Shown here: piece by piece, positions 15,105 through 26,761 of the stretch
Layout: every line of letters starts with the position of its first letter
Position numbering within the stretch: position 1 is the stretch's first letter
Source of the DNA: Spizellomyces punctatus DAOM BR117
Lineage: Eukaryota; Chytridiomycota; Chytridiomycetes; Spizellomycetales; Spizellomycetaceae
Length of the DNA: 64,000 nt
NCBI RefSeq assembly: GCF_000182565.1
Contig: NW_015971538.1
Location: 1,209,736 to 1,273,735, forward strand
Reading direction: 5' to 3'
Notes under the pieces: generated by a model
Told to the model about the DNA's origin: nothing
The model's database searches: none
What the model saw: only the letters and a program-made list of their open reading frames with translations
Position numbers and translations under genes: made by a program

Positions 15105-16385
15105 ATGATAACCCTACCAAGAGGCAGAACACTGCGCCTGCTAATTGGCACAATTCTCGTCGCCATAACTCTTGTATGCCTGTCCAATTCCCTGTCCGCC
15201 CAAGACTCCGAATACGGCTTCCCCAACGGCATAGCCGAGAAAGCCTATCTTAACCGGATACTCCATCAGCCGGGCTCACCCTACACCCGAGCGGATGTGG
15301 CTTTCGCTCAAAGGGCTGGGATAACATTGGTCGCAGTGGATAGCGTCGCAAACAACTCAGACACTCTTGGGAAACCGCGCGTACGTGGCGTTATAGTGAT
15401 GCTCGCCCGGAATGATGACTTGTATGGTGCCAAGAACGCTATTGGGCAGCTCGAGAAGAGATTCAACCACAAGTACCATTATCCGTATGTATATTTAAAC
15501 GATGAGCCCTTCTCTGAAGACTTCAAAACTACGATGAGAGGGATATCACCAGAGTCGGATGTTCAGTTTGGCCTTGTTCCTAAAGAACACTGGTCATATC
15601 CGGATTGGATAAATCAGACAGTCGCAGCAAACGCTCGGTCAGAGATGGCTGCGAAAGATGTGATCTATGGGGGGAGCGAATCGTATCGTCACATGTGCCG
15701 CTTTAACTCGGGATTTTTCTTCCGCCATCCTTTACTTGACCAATATGATTACTACTGGCGCGTCGAGCCATCAGTGGAGTTTCTTTGCGACATTCCTGAC
15801 GATCCGTTCCGGTATATGCAAGAAAACAATAAGCTGTACGGATTTACTGTTTCGCTCTACGAGTTCCCGGAAACGATACCTACTCTATGGAAAACAGTTC
15901 GTCAGTTCATGAATGAGCATCCTAGCTTCGTACGAAAGGACAATTCCATGCGCTGGCTTGGAAATAAGCCTGACGAGTATAATCTCTGTCACTTTTGGTC
16001 GAATTTTGAGATTGCCAGCCTTCACCTATGGCGATCCCGGGCGTACTTGGAGTTTTTCAATTACTTAGATAAAGCGGGTGGCTTTTTTTACGAGAGGTGG
16101 GGGGATGCTCCAGTTCACTCGATCGCTGTCAGCATGCTTTTAAAGCCCGCACAGATACACTTCTTCAACGAAATCGGCTACTACCACAATCCTATTATGC
16201 ACTGCCCTGTGGATCAACCTGCCATGGCAGGTCGATGTCAGTGTGATGGTTCCGAAACATTTGACTTGCAACATTACTCTTGTACAGGTCGTTGGTTTGA
16301 CCTATTTGGGGGAGGAGAAGCGTCGAGGCGCGCCTTCAAACTCCAGCAAGAGCGCAAGCGTGCTGAAAGGTCTAAGCAGTCATAG
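15105..16385 (+). CDS. Alpha-1,2-mannosyltransferase, GT15 (KRE2/MNT1/KTR family)
   Basis: This Golgi type II enzyme transfers mannose from GDP-mannose to O- or N-linked glycans of secreted and wall proteins. The uninterrupted 426-residue frame begins MITLPRGRTLRLL, and residues 10-30 (LLIGTILVAITLVCLSNSLS) form the signal anchor. The GT15 core follows: GVIVMLARNDDLYGAKNAI, HYPYVYLNDEPFSEDFK, GSESYRHMCRFNSGFFFRHP and the metal/nucleotide site YYWRVEPSVEFLCD. Further motifs are YGFTVSLYEFPETIPTLWK, EYNLCHFWSNFEIASL and FYERWGDAPVHSIA. The length matches the family. A C-terminal segment with four Cys (MHCPVDQPAMAGRCQC) and a basic tail ends the protein. The ATG at 15105 is chosen because it precedes the anchor. 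It faces the 4E-T-like gene tail to tail. Confidence 0.95.
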   Translation: MITLPRGRTLRLLIGTILVAITLVCLSNSLSAQDSEYGFPNGIAEKAYLNRILHQPGSPYTRADVAFAQRAGITLVAVDSVANNSDTLGKPRVRGVIVMLARNDDLYGAKNAIGQLEKRFNHKYHYPYVYLNDEPFSEDFKTTMRGISPESDVQFGLVPKEHWSYPDWINQTVAANARSEMAAKDVIYGGSESYRHMCRFNSGFFFRHPLLDQYDYYWRVEPSVEFLCDIPDDPFRYMQENNKLYGFTVSLYEFPETIPTLWKTVRQFMNEHPSFVRKDNSMRWLGNKPDEYNLCHFWSNFEIASLHLWRSRAYLEFFNYLDKAGGFFYERWGDAPVHSIAVSMLLKPAQIHFFNEIGYYHNPIMHCPVDQPAMAGRCQCDGSETFDLQHYSCTGRWFDLFGGGEASRRAFKLQQERKRAERSKQS

Positions 16386-16661
16386 TATTAGTATTAAGCA
16401 TATAGACTTCTGTATATATAATGCTAGATTTGTTTTATTGTTGTTTAATATGCATTTGACGTTTGAGAGGAACGCTAGCCTCGACATCTGGTATGAGATG
16501 TGGAAGATCCTGTACAAGTGTCAACAGAGGAGAGTTTGCTGATCATTCCATGCTATTGCTCTCATTGATGGAGTTCGCACATTTATACAATCGACACAAG
16601 ATATGCCGGACATTTACATTCACCTACTAGAATCACGAATAGGAACGGCTCGAAAACCAAT

Positions 16662-19617
16662 TCAAGAGGCGGACTGAAGAATGTTCGGTTTGTCGATGTC
16701 ATCCACGGGTGGGGGTTTCATAGGCGGAAGTGGGACGCCAGGATTCATAAACACTACAAAGACACACGAAGAATCAGGCCAATGCTCTCTCTTCGTTCAT
16801 TCCACTCACGCAAAGCTCGTAACAGCCATGAACTCACTCTAACATTACGTACCTGGATAGGGGGGCGGGACTCCAGGCATCCCATATGGAGGTACACTTC
16901 CAGGAGGGAACATTCCGGGAAGGAGTGGCGGTTGCGGGGGGAACTGCGAGGCTCCAGGTGGCAGCAAATGGGGGGGAATGAACGGCACTGGTCCATTGGG
17001 AAGAAAAGGAGGCACGCTGGGTCGCATGGCCACGGGAGGATGCTGCAAGCCCTGCTTCATTGATATAAGACAGATACGTCAGTTGCCTGATGAGATGTAG
17101 AGGGTCGATCACAGATGCTCACATGGCCCAATCCTGGCCGAATTGGATGTCCCATGGTGCCGAACGGAGGAACAAACATAACATTCGGTGCAGCAGGTGG
17201 AACTCGAGTATCTACGAGCAGTTGAACCTTAGCATACTTCTCGTCAAAGCACTCAAGGAATTTACCCTACCTCCCGCAAGGAAGTCGACAGGATCCACAG
17301 GCTGTTTGAGAGGACGTAAGCCATCCTGTGGACTTTGATGATTTTGCTTGGCTTTGCTAGCAGCTTGAATCATTGCGGTTAACTGAGATGTCGGATCGTC
17401 GGGAAGACCCATATTCATGGTGCTGCGATACAACGATTGAGCTGGAGGGCGTGGGCCCTGCTCACGTTCATAAAATTGGGATTGTGGCGGAATTGAATTT
17501 GTATGATGTACGGACGGGTGATCGGATGAATGGGTGCGGAGCACAGCCGACTGGTTCATATGCTGATGCTTTTGTCGCACACTTTGTGGCTCTTCATTCA
17601 CAATAGGGGTCTAGCAAAGGCAAGTGAGTCTCACAAATTAGAGTAAAATCATGGGACTGATTCGTACCTGGCTCATTCCAAAGAATGCGAGCTTCTCCAT
17701 CACGCGGTTGATGCCCGCTCGATCTTCCTCTGACGGATCGGCTCTTACCGGATGTACGCGACGATGATCCACCGCTACGTCCCGAAGTGATGTGCTGCTC
17801 TCATTCAGATAGCTGGGTGCCATTGAATCTGCATTCCCTGAACCTATTTGCTTGCTTTTGTAACGGGTAATAATGTCTTCTTCCGCCAAAAGTACCCGCT
17901 GCTTTGCACGATAGCGGGAGATGACATCGTCTTCACTTAAAACGTGGCGGGGGCCGGGCAGAACTCCGGAAGACGTGCTCTGCTCGACGTGGTGTTGTGA
18001 GAAAAGGTGAGAGCGTGAAGATTGGTCCCGAAGCCCGGCAGCACCTGCGTCAAACAGGTCGGAAATGCCAATCCGTTGCATGTTCTCGTTAGCTTGTTCA
18101 GGCCTAAGCACCGATAACATCTGGGAGTCGGTTTCTGGTTCATCACTCCAAAAGCGAGCAAATCGCGATCGTTCGGAAAACTTGTGCCCGGAAACGGCCT
18201 GTTCACTCTTCCGCCCTTCGAAAAGCTCCCCAACATCTACTTTGTTCAAGTCAAAGCCCATATCAAAAAAGGAATCTACGCCATCACTCTCCTTGGCTAC
18301 TGATTGAGGCGCCTTGTTACTGGGCACTAATTCTTCTGCAGGAGCGCCTTTCACCCTCTCATCACCTGCTTCCAATCTCGCCAACCGCTCACGATTCCTC
18401 ATTTGCGCCTTGAAACGCTGTATGTCATCCTCACCGGACGCAGAAGAGTGAGGTTCATTTGAAGGGCTGCTGGTACTCTCCAATTTTAATTTTTCCGTAT
18501 CCGCCGTCATCCACTCTGGTTGTTGGTCGCGGACCTGCCGGCGTGTACTACCCGAATAGCGACTTTCCAGGACTGCCTTGCCCATCGCCGAACGAGCAGA
18601 AGGGCCTGAGTGAAAATGCAAGAATTGATCAAGGTCTAAACTGAAGTCAAGGCGCTTCTGGCTGAAAGAGTGGTGGTACCTTCCATGCGATCTCTCCACG
18701 AACCGGGTTCCCCTGTTCTAGTTTTGGAAGTCGATCCTGAACTGTTTACTCGGTCGGAGTCCCGCGCCATTTTGTCACTATCTCGCCCACTGGTTGACCT
18801 TTCCGAACTGCGTGTCCCCCGGTCCGATGAGCGGTCAGATACGCTTAAGCGCCTTTGGGGAGGTTCACTCGTTGGGATGGCCGTCGCGCCGTTTTCTCGT
18901 ACTTTGGTGTTGTTTTGGTTGCTTTGGCGTGACGCCATGCGCTCTGCAACCGAATACTGAAAAGCGCCATCGTATCAATCGACAGTATCAACACAAAATG
19001 GCGCGCACACCACATACCTTCGGAGGCCTGGGAAAGTCTTCAACAGGTTTTGCACCGGATTTAGATTCAACATGATCTACAGGCTTATTACCAGTGGATT
19101 GGGCGGACGCGAAGTTCATCTTTGGGGGCCCAAAGACAATAGTTTTTTCTCCAACAGCTGCAGATGCAGATCAGGAAAGGCCATATGTTGTACGAAAGAA
19201 TCAAGGCCTAGTCGTGCTCACCAGATGTCCGTGGTAAGGACCCAGATGTAGAAGGCTTTGAGCGAAGCGAGTGAAGATCCACGTCTCCCACCCTATCTGC
19301 GGTTGCTTCTCCATTTTTAGCATGAGACCGTGGCTTTCCCTCAAGGGCGTCCCCTTTACTTGTACCATCACTGGTCTTATTCACAGCGCGTATCTGAGAA
19401 ACACTGATATGGTAGGAATAGGAATGTTGCAGTTAGATGGGGTAATCAGTGCTAGAACAAGGAAGTAGCGCATCAACACCGCCAATTCTGTGTACCTCAT
19501 CAACTCAGCAACATTCGGCAAGCATTCTGGTTTCTGGACCAGCGGGCTATGCTGCAACTCCAGCAGAAGGCTTCGTGGGTAGCGTATAATGGTGGCCTCT
19601 CCAGAACTCGACATCAC
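16662..19617 (-). CDS. 4E-T/EIF4ENIF1-like translational repressor
   Basis: This resembles the eIF4E transporter, a disordered P-body protein that binds eIF4E and represses mRNAs. Near the start (MMSSSGEATIIRYPRSLLLE) is a canonical eIF4E-binding motif, RYPRSLLLEL (YxxxxL plus hydrophobic). Further 4E-T-like segments are QPEWMTADTEKLKLE, DDIQRFKAQM, KVDVGELFEGRK and SERSRFARFWSDE. Two tandem copies of a motif, EDDVISRYRAKQ and EEDIITRYKSKQ, follow. The C-terminal exons are Pro-rich, about 70 residues of PP/PG repeats, and end LPPMKPPPVDDIDKPN. Arg/Ser-rich linkers (for example SSDRGTRSSERSTSGRDS) fill the middle. At least seven introns are inferred. The stop is at 16662-16664, and either of two adjacent ATGs (19617, 19614) could start it. 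The assignment rests on short motifs, so it is probable rather than certain. Confidence 0.7.
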
Positions 19618-21225
19618 GGATCTATGACCTAGTAGAGGGGTTCGGGGTAAAAAGAAGAGACGGATTTCGATGCTCGCAACAATGTGCCAAGTCCAACGTG
19701 TTGATGAGGATGTCTGGGGAGAGCAATAAGGTGATGTTCAAGTGGCAATTCAGGCCAAATTCAACCTAGATTTCGACAAGAGTTACGACAGGCAAGTTCC
19801 CTGGCGCACCTGACTCCTCGAGCATCACGTGACTGATTTGCCAATGCGCGTCCGATCGCTTACTCGCATTTGCTGGTGAAGGATGTCCTTGGACGTCTCT
19901 TGCCCTGCACAGGGTGGGCTTACTTCAACTGAGCACGGTTTGCTTATCCTCCTTATTCTAGCTGCTGGTGTATTTTCGGATGGAAACCATCCTCTGGCTA
20001 TCGGCGGGATGCGATCCCAGACTGTTTACTGATAGTGCTAATATGCTGCCGGCGAGGTCCCATCGATAGTATCTATTGAAATCCTGAACTCCTTCCTCCC
20101 TTCGCGCTAAGCTGTCTTGATCCATCTAATTATGAATCTACGGATGGTGATGGGACTGAGTGACAAAGAGAAACCAAGCAGGTGAGTGGGACAAAGAAAG
20201 AAGCAATGCTCAATACAATGACCGAGCTTGGTATTGAAACACTTGGGGCAGAATAACATTGATATGCCATAATCCTACCATCTCTCAGAAAAATCCGAAT
20301 ATCCAGACTTGAAAATATTTTAGTTGAAGGTACTAGCGGCAGTTCAGTTCCGTGGTCCTACAAATCTCTAGTGAATTGCACTATGCTCTACGTCACCCCA
20401 GCACTGGTGACATAGGGCATCATGGTGTCCCCGGAAAGTAGCACATCTGTATCCTGTGTTTGAGTCTCACAGAGGAGAAAAAGAAAAAAAGCATCGTTCC
20501 AAAACTACGACCCACAACGAATTATCATAATGGACGATGATCAACCGTTCCACGTAACCTTAAAGTACATATCTTCGGCGAAGGCGTGTCACCACAGGAT
20601 TAAAAGCAGCTTCGCAGAAAGGTGGACGTTTTCATTTTTTAACAAAGATCGTGAGTTACCAAGTTGTTGCTCCGGTTGCAACTTTGCGCGAAGGTGCATA
20701 GTTTTCCTTTGCCCAATGCTTATCAGGGTCTTAATCAGATCAATGTGAAGCAACGGATCATCTCGTCTGCGCTTTCGATATACGATAAAGGAATATAGGA
20801 TGCTTTTCTTCTGGTGGCATGGACCAAGTTCCGAGAGTGCCAAAGGCATATGATTGAAAGTGGCATATGTATTTCGTTGACGATCGGGGTACTGGATATG
20901 TGATGCATGTGTATAATGAACTAACCTAGCCACTAGCCACGTCCCCTAGGCCACTCCGTCAATCTAACATAGCCATCCATGCGACGAAAAATCCTCAACC
21001 TCTGCAGCAGAGGCAGGTGTTTTCCCCTGAGCTCCGTGCTAGGCCAAAATCGCGGAATATAATTGACACGGCAACGTAGATTAACTCGTATTTCACGCCA
21101 AACTGGCTCACGTCAAAAACTGTCGGACCAAGCAGCATCAATTTCAGGTGTCGATGCATAGGTAGCAAGCGGGCGGATTGCCGAAGTGACCGTGTCTTTG
21201 CAGTCGACAGTCGACGTCACCTCAG
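19618..21225. other. 1.6 kb gap without a convincing gene
   Basis: This is the longest stretch without a supported gene. It holds a TCACGTG site at 19825-19831, upstream of the 4E-T-like gene. A plus-strand frame from a good ATG at 20530 (MDDDQPFHVTLKYISSAK) is followed by a strong-looking donor GTGAGT. The best downstream frame (QINVKQRIISSAL) does not join in phase. No RNA gene or repeat was seen. Confidence 0.35.
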
Positions 21226-21827
21226 CTAAGTTCCCCCATGAGACCTTTCTTGTTGTAACTTCCGAAGCCGATTGAAGATTTCATGTTTCTCTGCCTTCAA
21301 CTCCTCAAGTTTTCGGTGCACATCCTCTTCAGATAAGACGCCCCGCATGGCCAATGTCCGCAGATCCACATTGCTCGCTTTGACGGAGACCTGTGTAGCT
21401 TGGTCATCATTTTTTATTCCGCCGTCACTGAGAGGTGGTACAGCCTCTACGTTATCATGTATTGAAGTGTCGAAACCTTCGTAAGAGTTTGCCCAGCTTA
21501 GTTCAGCATGACTGAGTTCATTGCCCGGCTATAGGACAACATACCGGATTTCTCCTTCAATTGGGGGGTGGGAGGGATAACCTCTTGGCCAGCATTAGCA
21601 ACACCTAGTATCTCGGTTGAAGATACAACTTGTTTATCCACGGCGGTTCTACTGGGTGGTGCTCCATATTCTCCGTCACCAGCTTCAGAGCCTGCTTCAG
21701 TTGGTGCTGCGCGTTGTTGCAGCGTACGTCGAATTATGACCTTTCGCACAGGATCCGAGACAGGAGCAGGAGGAGGATAAGCAAACGTTGAAGGACTGGA
21801 GCTCTCAAAAGGGAAATCCCACGACAT
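21226..21827 (-). CDS. Hypothetical protein with C-terminal coiled coil
   Basis: I do not recognise this protein. It starts MSWDFPFESSSPSTFAYPPP; an in-frame stop lies upstream of that ATG, so the start is fairly secure. A Pro/Ser-rich region with VRKVIIRRTLQQRAAP follows, then one intron (gtatgt to ctaag, about 21490-21545), then WANSYEGFDTSIHDN. The last 50 residues are charged and predicted helical: LRTLAMRGVLSEEDV, KLEELKAEKHEIFNRL, RKLQQERSH. The total is about 180 residues. The helical end could be a dimerisation or complex-docking segment. The gene is divergent from the FYVE-RING gene with a 158-base spacer. Confidence 0.6.
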
Positions 21828-21985
21828 CTCTTCCGTTGGCCTCTTGAGAACGATCGTCGCCTCCAGTGCTTGCGTAAGGGGGTGTCACATGATTTTGTTG
21901 CCATAGCAAAGTGTGTCATCAGTGAGTAAGCGCCGTTGAACTGGTTGCTCAACACCGTCCTCCCCCGTCATCGTAACTGACAAGC

Positions 21986-24900
21986 ATGGCAAGTTTAGTG
22001 GGTGCGCCAGCCGTGCCTTCACCTGCTCCACAAAATATTGGCATACCATCACCGCCTTCACTTCCTGCGCTGGTAGGCCCATGTCTTCCTCATCGCGTTC
22101 ACCCCATCTACGGCTCGTTCCACTTTCCACAATGCGATGGAATCTTGCCAACCCTCCATAGCGCGTCTACTATCTCGTCGTCAGCAGCACAGTCGGCAAC
22201 GCATTCCGAGTCGTTTCAGGAGACTGCTGAACGAGAACTTGTGGAGGCGGTCATGTCTGGCGATGTTTCGAGGGTGTCCGACCTTTTGAAAACACAGGGA
22301 AAGCAGAACCTTGAAATTCAGGAACAAGACTCTTTCAAAGAATTTTCATCTGGCAGAGGCGTTTCGAACGCTACAGGGTTGGGATTAGTACACTATGCTG
22401 CCTCACGTGGACATTTGGAAGTGCTTCAACTGTTGGTCGAAAGAACGTCCCTGGTGGATGTTGACGTCAAAGACCGCGAAGGCGAGGTAATGCACACTTC
22501 ATAGATATTCAATACCCTGAACTCTATTTCATACTTCTGTGCACCAGACACCTCTATTAAAAGCAGCGTACAACGGTCACACACAAGTCGTACGATATCT
22601 CCTCTCAAAGAATGCAAATGTCAACCAACAAGACAGTGACGGGTGGTCAGCACTGCATAACTGCGCATCGCGAGGTCATCTATTTGCAGCAAGAGCAATC
22701 ATTGAAGGTGGCGCAGACGTCAACGCCAAAAGCCGAACAGGCCACACCCCATTAAGTGCGTTCCTTGAGTGTGAATACGATTGTTCATGTGTTAACGTAC
22801 GATCGCTGTTGTAGTGAGTGCGAGCGCTAAGGGATTTCTGGATTTAGTGGAACTGCTTTTAAACAACAAGGCTGACCCGCTTGTGAAGAACAATTTTGGA
22901 GACACCGCGTATGACTTGGCTGCTCAATCGGAGGAGGCCTACATTTGTGAAGTGCTACAAGTGTCGGAACAGGATACCTTGGAGCGGCTATCCAGGGATC
23001 AAGGTAAGGTGGTGGTGCTGAAACTGTTCCAGGAGTGCGAAGCCTCACCCTTGGTCAGCAGGGCAACGTGGGTCAAAGCACCCACTAATGGCTCAGCACA
23101 ATACGGTTGTTGAAGTGATTCATGAGAACCAGCGATCAGGGTTCCTCTCCCGACAATTTTCTGTGGCAAATTTAAGTAAGAATGACATCCGAGGTCCATG
23201 GTCTAGTTCGGCAGGGCGCCCATGCACTCTTGAAGATGTGCATTTACCGCTAGTGCGAAACCCGCAGTCGGGGCAGCTGGTCAGGGGATGGTTTTGGTTG
23301 ACGGATTGGCGTGTGGACACCAAGCATCCGAGAGTAGACCCTGTGGAAGGCTGGCAGGTAAGCTTGGTAGTGAATCATGAGATCAAAAAACGTCGGCTGA
23401 ATCGCTGCACGTCAGTATGCCAAAGCATTTGAGGAACCAGACGCACAATGGACAGCAGCACCAATTGGTTCGACCTTGGCGATGACTGGTTGGGTGCGGC
23501 GCAGACGGTGGATCCGTGTTCGCAAGCGAAGAGTCGATGATACATCTGGCAGCAGGGGAGAGCAAGATGCCGATGGTATTGATGCCACTGGCGACTATGT
23601 CGCTCGGGCGCAAGCTCTTGTGCAGAATATTCCGCAAGATGCAAACGAAGGTGACATGCATATGGTGAAAGATGAGCTACAATCATATGAGGAAGCCATT
23701 GCGATGCTTCTTACCGGCATCAAAAGTATGTTGACACTGCAATCCTTCAAAGAAGTCTCCCGCCTAATACATCATTCAGGCGAAAAACGTGCGGATGTCA
23801 AACGAATGGCTTCTTCGCTGGTCACTTCATATTTGGAGCATGCTGAACAGCTAAATACCCTCATCAATACGGTCGCAGAGGGAGAGGAGGAGGAGGAGGG
23901 GAAATCTACGGGTTCACCAGCAGCATCCAGCTCTAAAGGCAAATTACCTTTAGGAGGGAATGGTGGTGAGTGACACGTAGCCTTTTTTTGAGATGATTTA
24001 TCCATAGAGCTTGTTAACATGCATTGAAGGGCAGCCCTCGACACAGGTAAATCAAATAGTTGAAAGCATGCCGGATACACAGGAGCGGCCGGAGGTCCTT
24101 GACGAACACGCCCAACCTCCATCGCCTCTACCCTTTGGAGAGGCGCGATCAATGGCAATCTCGACCCCAATTAATCCCCTCAGTGGAACTACTTCTTCTG
24201 CACCGCTTGCCATGTCACCGATATCATCATGGCAACCTGATGACGAAGCTCCCCAATGTTCGCAATGTCAGCGCCGCTTTACGATATGGCTGCGAAGACA
24301 TCACTGCCGGTATGTTCGGGTCGTCGCATTGCATTTTCCAGTGTTGAACTCGCTGTACACATGGTTGACGCGCTTCTTAGGTGGTGCGGCCGTATTTTCT
24401 GTGCGAATTGCACCGCATCCAGGCTTCCTCTATTTCCCAACACCGCACCCCATCGGGTCTGTGACTCCTGCTTTGACTATCTTTCGAACCGCAATGCCCA
24501 TTCCACACCCCCCTCCACCCCAACACATATGGGCGATCCCCCGTCACCGTCACGATCGGCGTATTCGGCCGCTGAGAGCATCATGAATGAGTGTCCTGTT
24601 TGTCAAGCCAGTCTAGACAACCAAAATATGTCCGAAGAGGAAATGGAGGCACATGTTGCAGATTGCTTGGATAGAGTCGCCACTGGACGGGGACAAGGGC
24701 AGTTGATCAGCGGCAATCGTTATGTGGGTGGGTAAATTGTTATTAGGCCTCAAGAACTGTTTAGAGCCTCTCAATGTAACCTGGTGGTGTCCCACATTAG
24801 TCCAGATTCTGAAAGAGGACCTTCCGAATAGGGAGTGCGCAATCTGCTTTGAGGAATTTCTGCAAGGTGTGATGCGCAATCGGCCGGTCTATCGCCTTTG

Positions 24901-25050
24901 ACTTCTTGCCAGTCGTATTTACTAAGCTTCGAAATAGGGCAACGAATAGCGCGATTGAATTGTCTCTGTTTATATCACCAGCATTGCATTGAAGCTTGGT
25001 TTACGAATCCGAATTTCGGCAGCCGGGCCTGCCCTGTACATTTCAAATAA
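21986..25050 (+). CDS. Ankyrin-DysF-FYVE-UBZ-like-RING protein (probable endosomal E3 ubiquitin ligase)
   Basis: This is a multidomain protein predicted to bind PI3P on endosomes or vacuoles and to transfer ubiquitin. Ankyrin repeats lie at about 22380-23000: GLVHYAASRGHLEVLQLL, LLKAAYNGHTQVVRYLLSKN, ALHNCASRGHLFAARAII, SAKGFLDLVELLLNNKADP. A dysferlin-type (DysF/Pex23-like) region follows, with WFWLTDWRVD, GWQYAKAFEEPDAQW and GWVRRRRWIRVRKR. The FYVE finger shows all signatures: WQPDDEAPQCSQC, RRHHCRWCGRIFC and HRVCDSC. Next comes a C2HC finger NECPVCQASL...HVADCL resembling a UBZ. The C-terminal RING-H2 is ECAICFEEFLQG, spliced to LNCLCLYHQHCIEAWF and ACPVHFK before the stop at 25048-25050. 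About nine introns are present. Domain calls are from sequence; the cellular role is inferred from the domains. Yeast Pib1 combines FYVE and RING but lacks the other parts. Confidence 0.85.
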
Positions 25051-25192
25051 TAGTGGACAGGAAGAAAAGTAGTTTCCGTTATCGTATATAGGGAGCAGAG
25101 GCGGCATGCTTGCCAAATCACATTGATCTATTATCGAAACACCCAATATTAAATTTATGCTCCAAAGCGTTGCTGACAACTGGCGTATTGTT

Positions 25193-26496
25193 TCATGCCT
25201 CTTCTATACCCCATAAATGACAATTCCCCTTGCACCGCACTGTATCACACAGATTATCAGGAGAAACGACAATAAGTGGAATACGAAGGTCATCTACAAA
25301 CCAGAATTCAGAGAGACGGATATTCCATGGACAGAGGTTCCCGATTTCAACGAAATTTGATTGGCAGCCAACCACATAGATTAATTCAGGTTCTGGAAAC
25401 TGGTTCAGATCGGGGCTATCTGTGGTATTTGTTATAAGGAGAGGGGCACCGGAAGGAGCCGTGTTCTGGAATAAAGAAACTGTCACGTACCAGCCTTTAT
25501 GAGCTTGTCTATCAGGTCCACGTCTGCAGTGAGGTGAACGGGGTTGTCAGCACGAGAAGCCGCGAGCGCTTGCCGTGCCAGTGTTCTGGCTACGCGAACG
25601 AGCGAATTTCGCCCATCGGACGCCGAAATAAGATTCACCAACAGGTCTACATCAAAGTATGAAAATAATGCGAGGAATTACAATAACAAACTTCCCCCTT
25701 ACCAACATGTCGCCCGCTTTCTGAATTTTTATTTGACGACGTCGATGGTTGTGGTTCATCGGTAGGTCGACGGACACCATGTGGATCCAAATCTATTCCT
25801 TCATCCAGGATAGTCCGCTCTCTTTGGGTACGATCTATTGGCGAACCAGATACCAAGAACTGGATGCTTGCTTTTGCTTGCACCGGTGGATCAGCACTCT
25901 CTCGACAGAAGTCAAGCTTGTCGACAATTTGCGCCAAACTTGCAGCATGGGATTTTAATAATCCTGCATACGTTTGAGAGCTATGATTAATTTGAAAATT
26001 GAAAAGCTTCAAGAGGTCAGTTTACATTGCAACAATAGTATATATTACCCTTCTCGTCAAACACTGTTAAGCACGCCACACCATCGGATAAGCACCACTC
26101 CACTATGTTCCCCACTGAATTCATCCAGCTTTGGTACTCGCCGTCTTCGTCGTACGCTGAACTCAAGCTGTGCTGCAGAGGCCGAAACACTACCGCCACG
26201 TGGCGTGGACGCTTTCCGCGCAGTTCGTTGTCCTGGTCCACAGGTTTCTTCGGACCCCAAAAGGCAACCCAAACAGTGCGGAACCATAGCACAATTGCCA
26301 AGAGACGCAGATAAATGAACCTCGACGGGAAAGAGGACACCAGCTGCGAGCCTCCTGAAGGTCTCTGAAGTGCCTGGGAAGTTACCGGAGGTATTGTCAT
26401 CTTTGCTCTTGCCCTCGTTCTCTGCTTGTCATGGTGCAAGTCAAAAAGGCCCAAAAAACTTAAGTATGGATGAGGCCGATGCTGCTGTGCCATCAT
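25193..26496 (-). CDS. NUS1/NgBR-like subunit of dehydrodolichyl diphosphate synthase
   Basis: NUS1 is the non-catalytic partner of the ER cis-prenyltransferase that makes dolichol for glycosylation. The first exon (MMAQQHRPHPYLSFLGLF) contains a membrane segment FIYLRLLAIVLWFRTVWVAF. The UPP-synthase-like fold follows: KRPRHVAVVF, VGNIVEWCLSDGVACLTVFD and, after introns, SQTYAGLLKSHAASLAQIVD. Later come NPVHLTADVDLIDKLI and, near the C-terminus, NLCPWNIRLSEFWFVDDLR. That last segment matches the PWxIRLTE segment of NUS1 proteins. An acidic/Ser-rich insert (ERTILDEGIDLDPHG to STSSNKNSESG) interrupts the fold. The C-terminal tail extends past the family's usual end and I do not see the RxG motif, so the residue contributed to the active site may be missing or displaced. 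Three or four introns are inferred. Confidence 0.75.
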
Positions 26497-26761
26497 CCCG
26501 GCGCGCGTAGAAATTCACCCGAGATCGTTGGCCACAGGCTCTTCCTCGTGGGATTTGGAGGGAGGGACTTCAGCATTTGCGGTACTCTACTCGTGCTTGT
26601 GTGTCGTGCTTGTGTGTGGGTGCGGGTAGTGTCGTTTTGTCGTTGAGGTTTGCACTCTCCCAGGCCATGGAGGTGGGGCCATCCACAATCGTGTCTGGTG
26701 GTCTGGACATGAGCGTTCCACAACCAAATACGCGATCTCGGTTTTGCATCTCAGCAGCACC

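Noticed and set aside
20530-20748. Plus-strand frame starting MDDDQPFHVTLKYISSAK
   Set aside because: Good ATG and donor, but no downstream exon joined in phase without a stop, and the product is not recognised.
20589-20933. Minus-strand 114-codon frame
   Set aside because: Starts at GTG, overlaps the plus frame above and shows no family signature or splice context.
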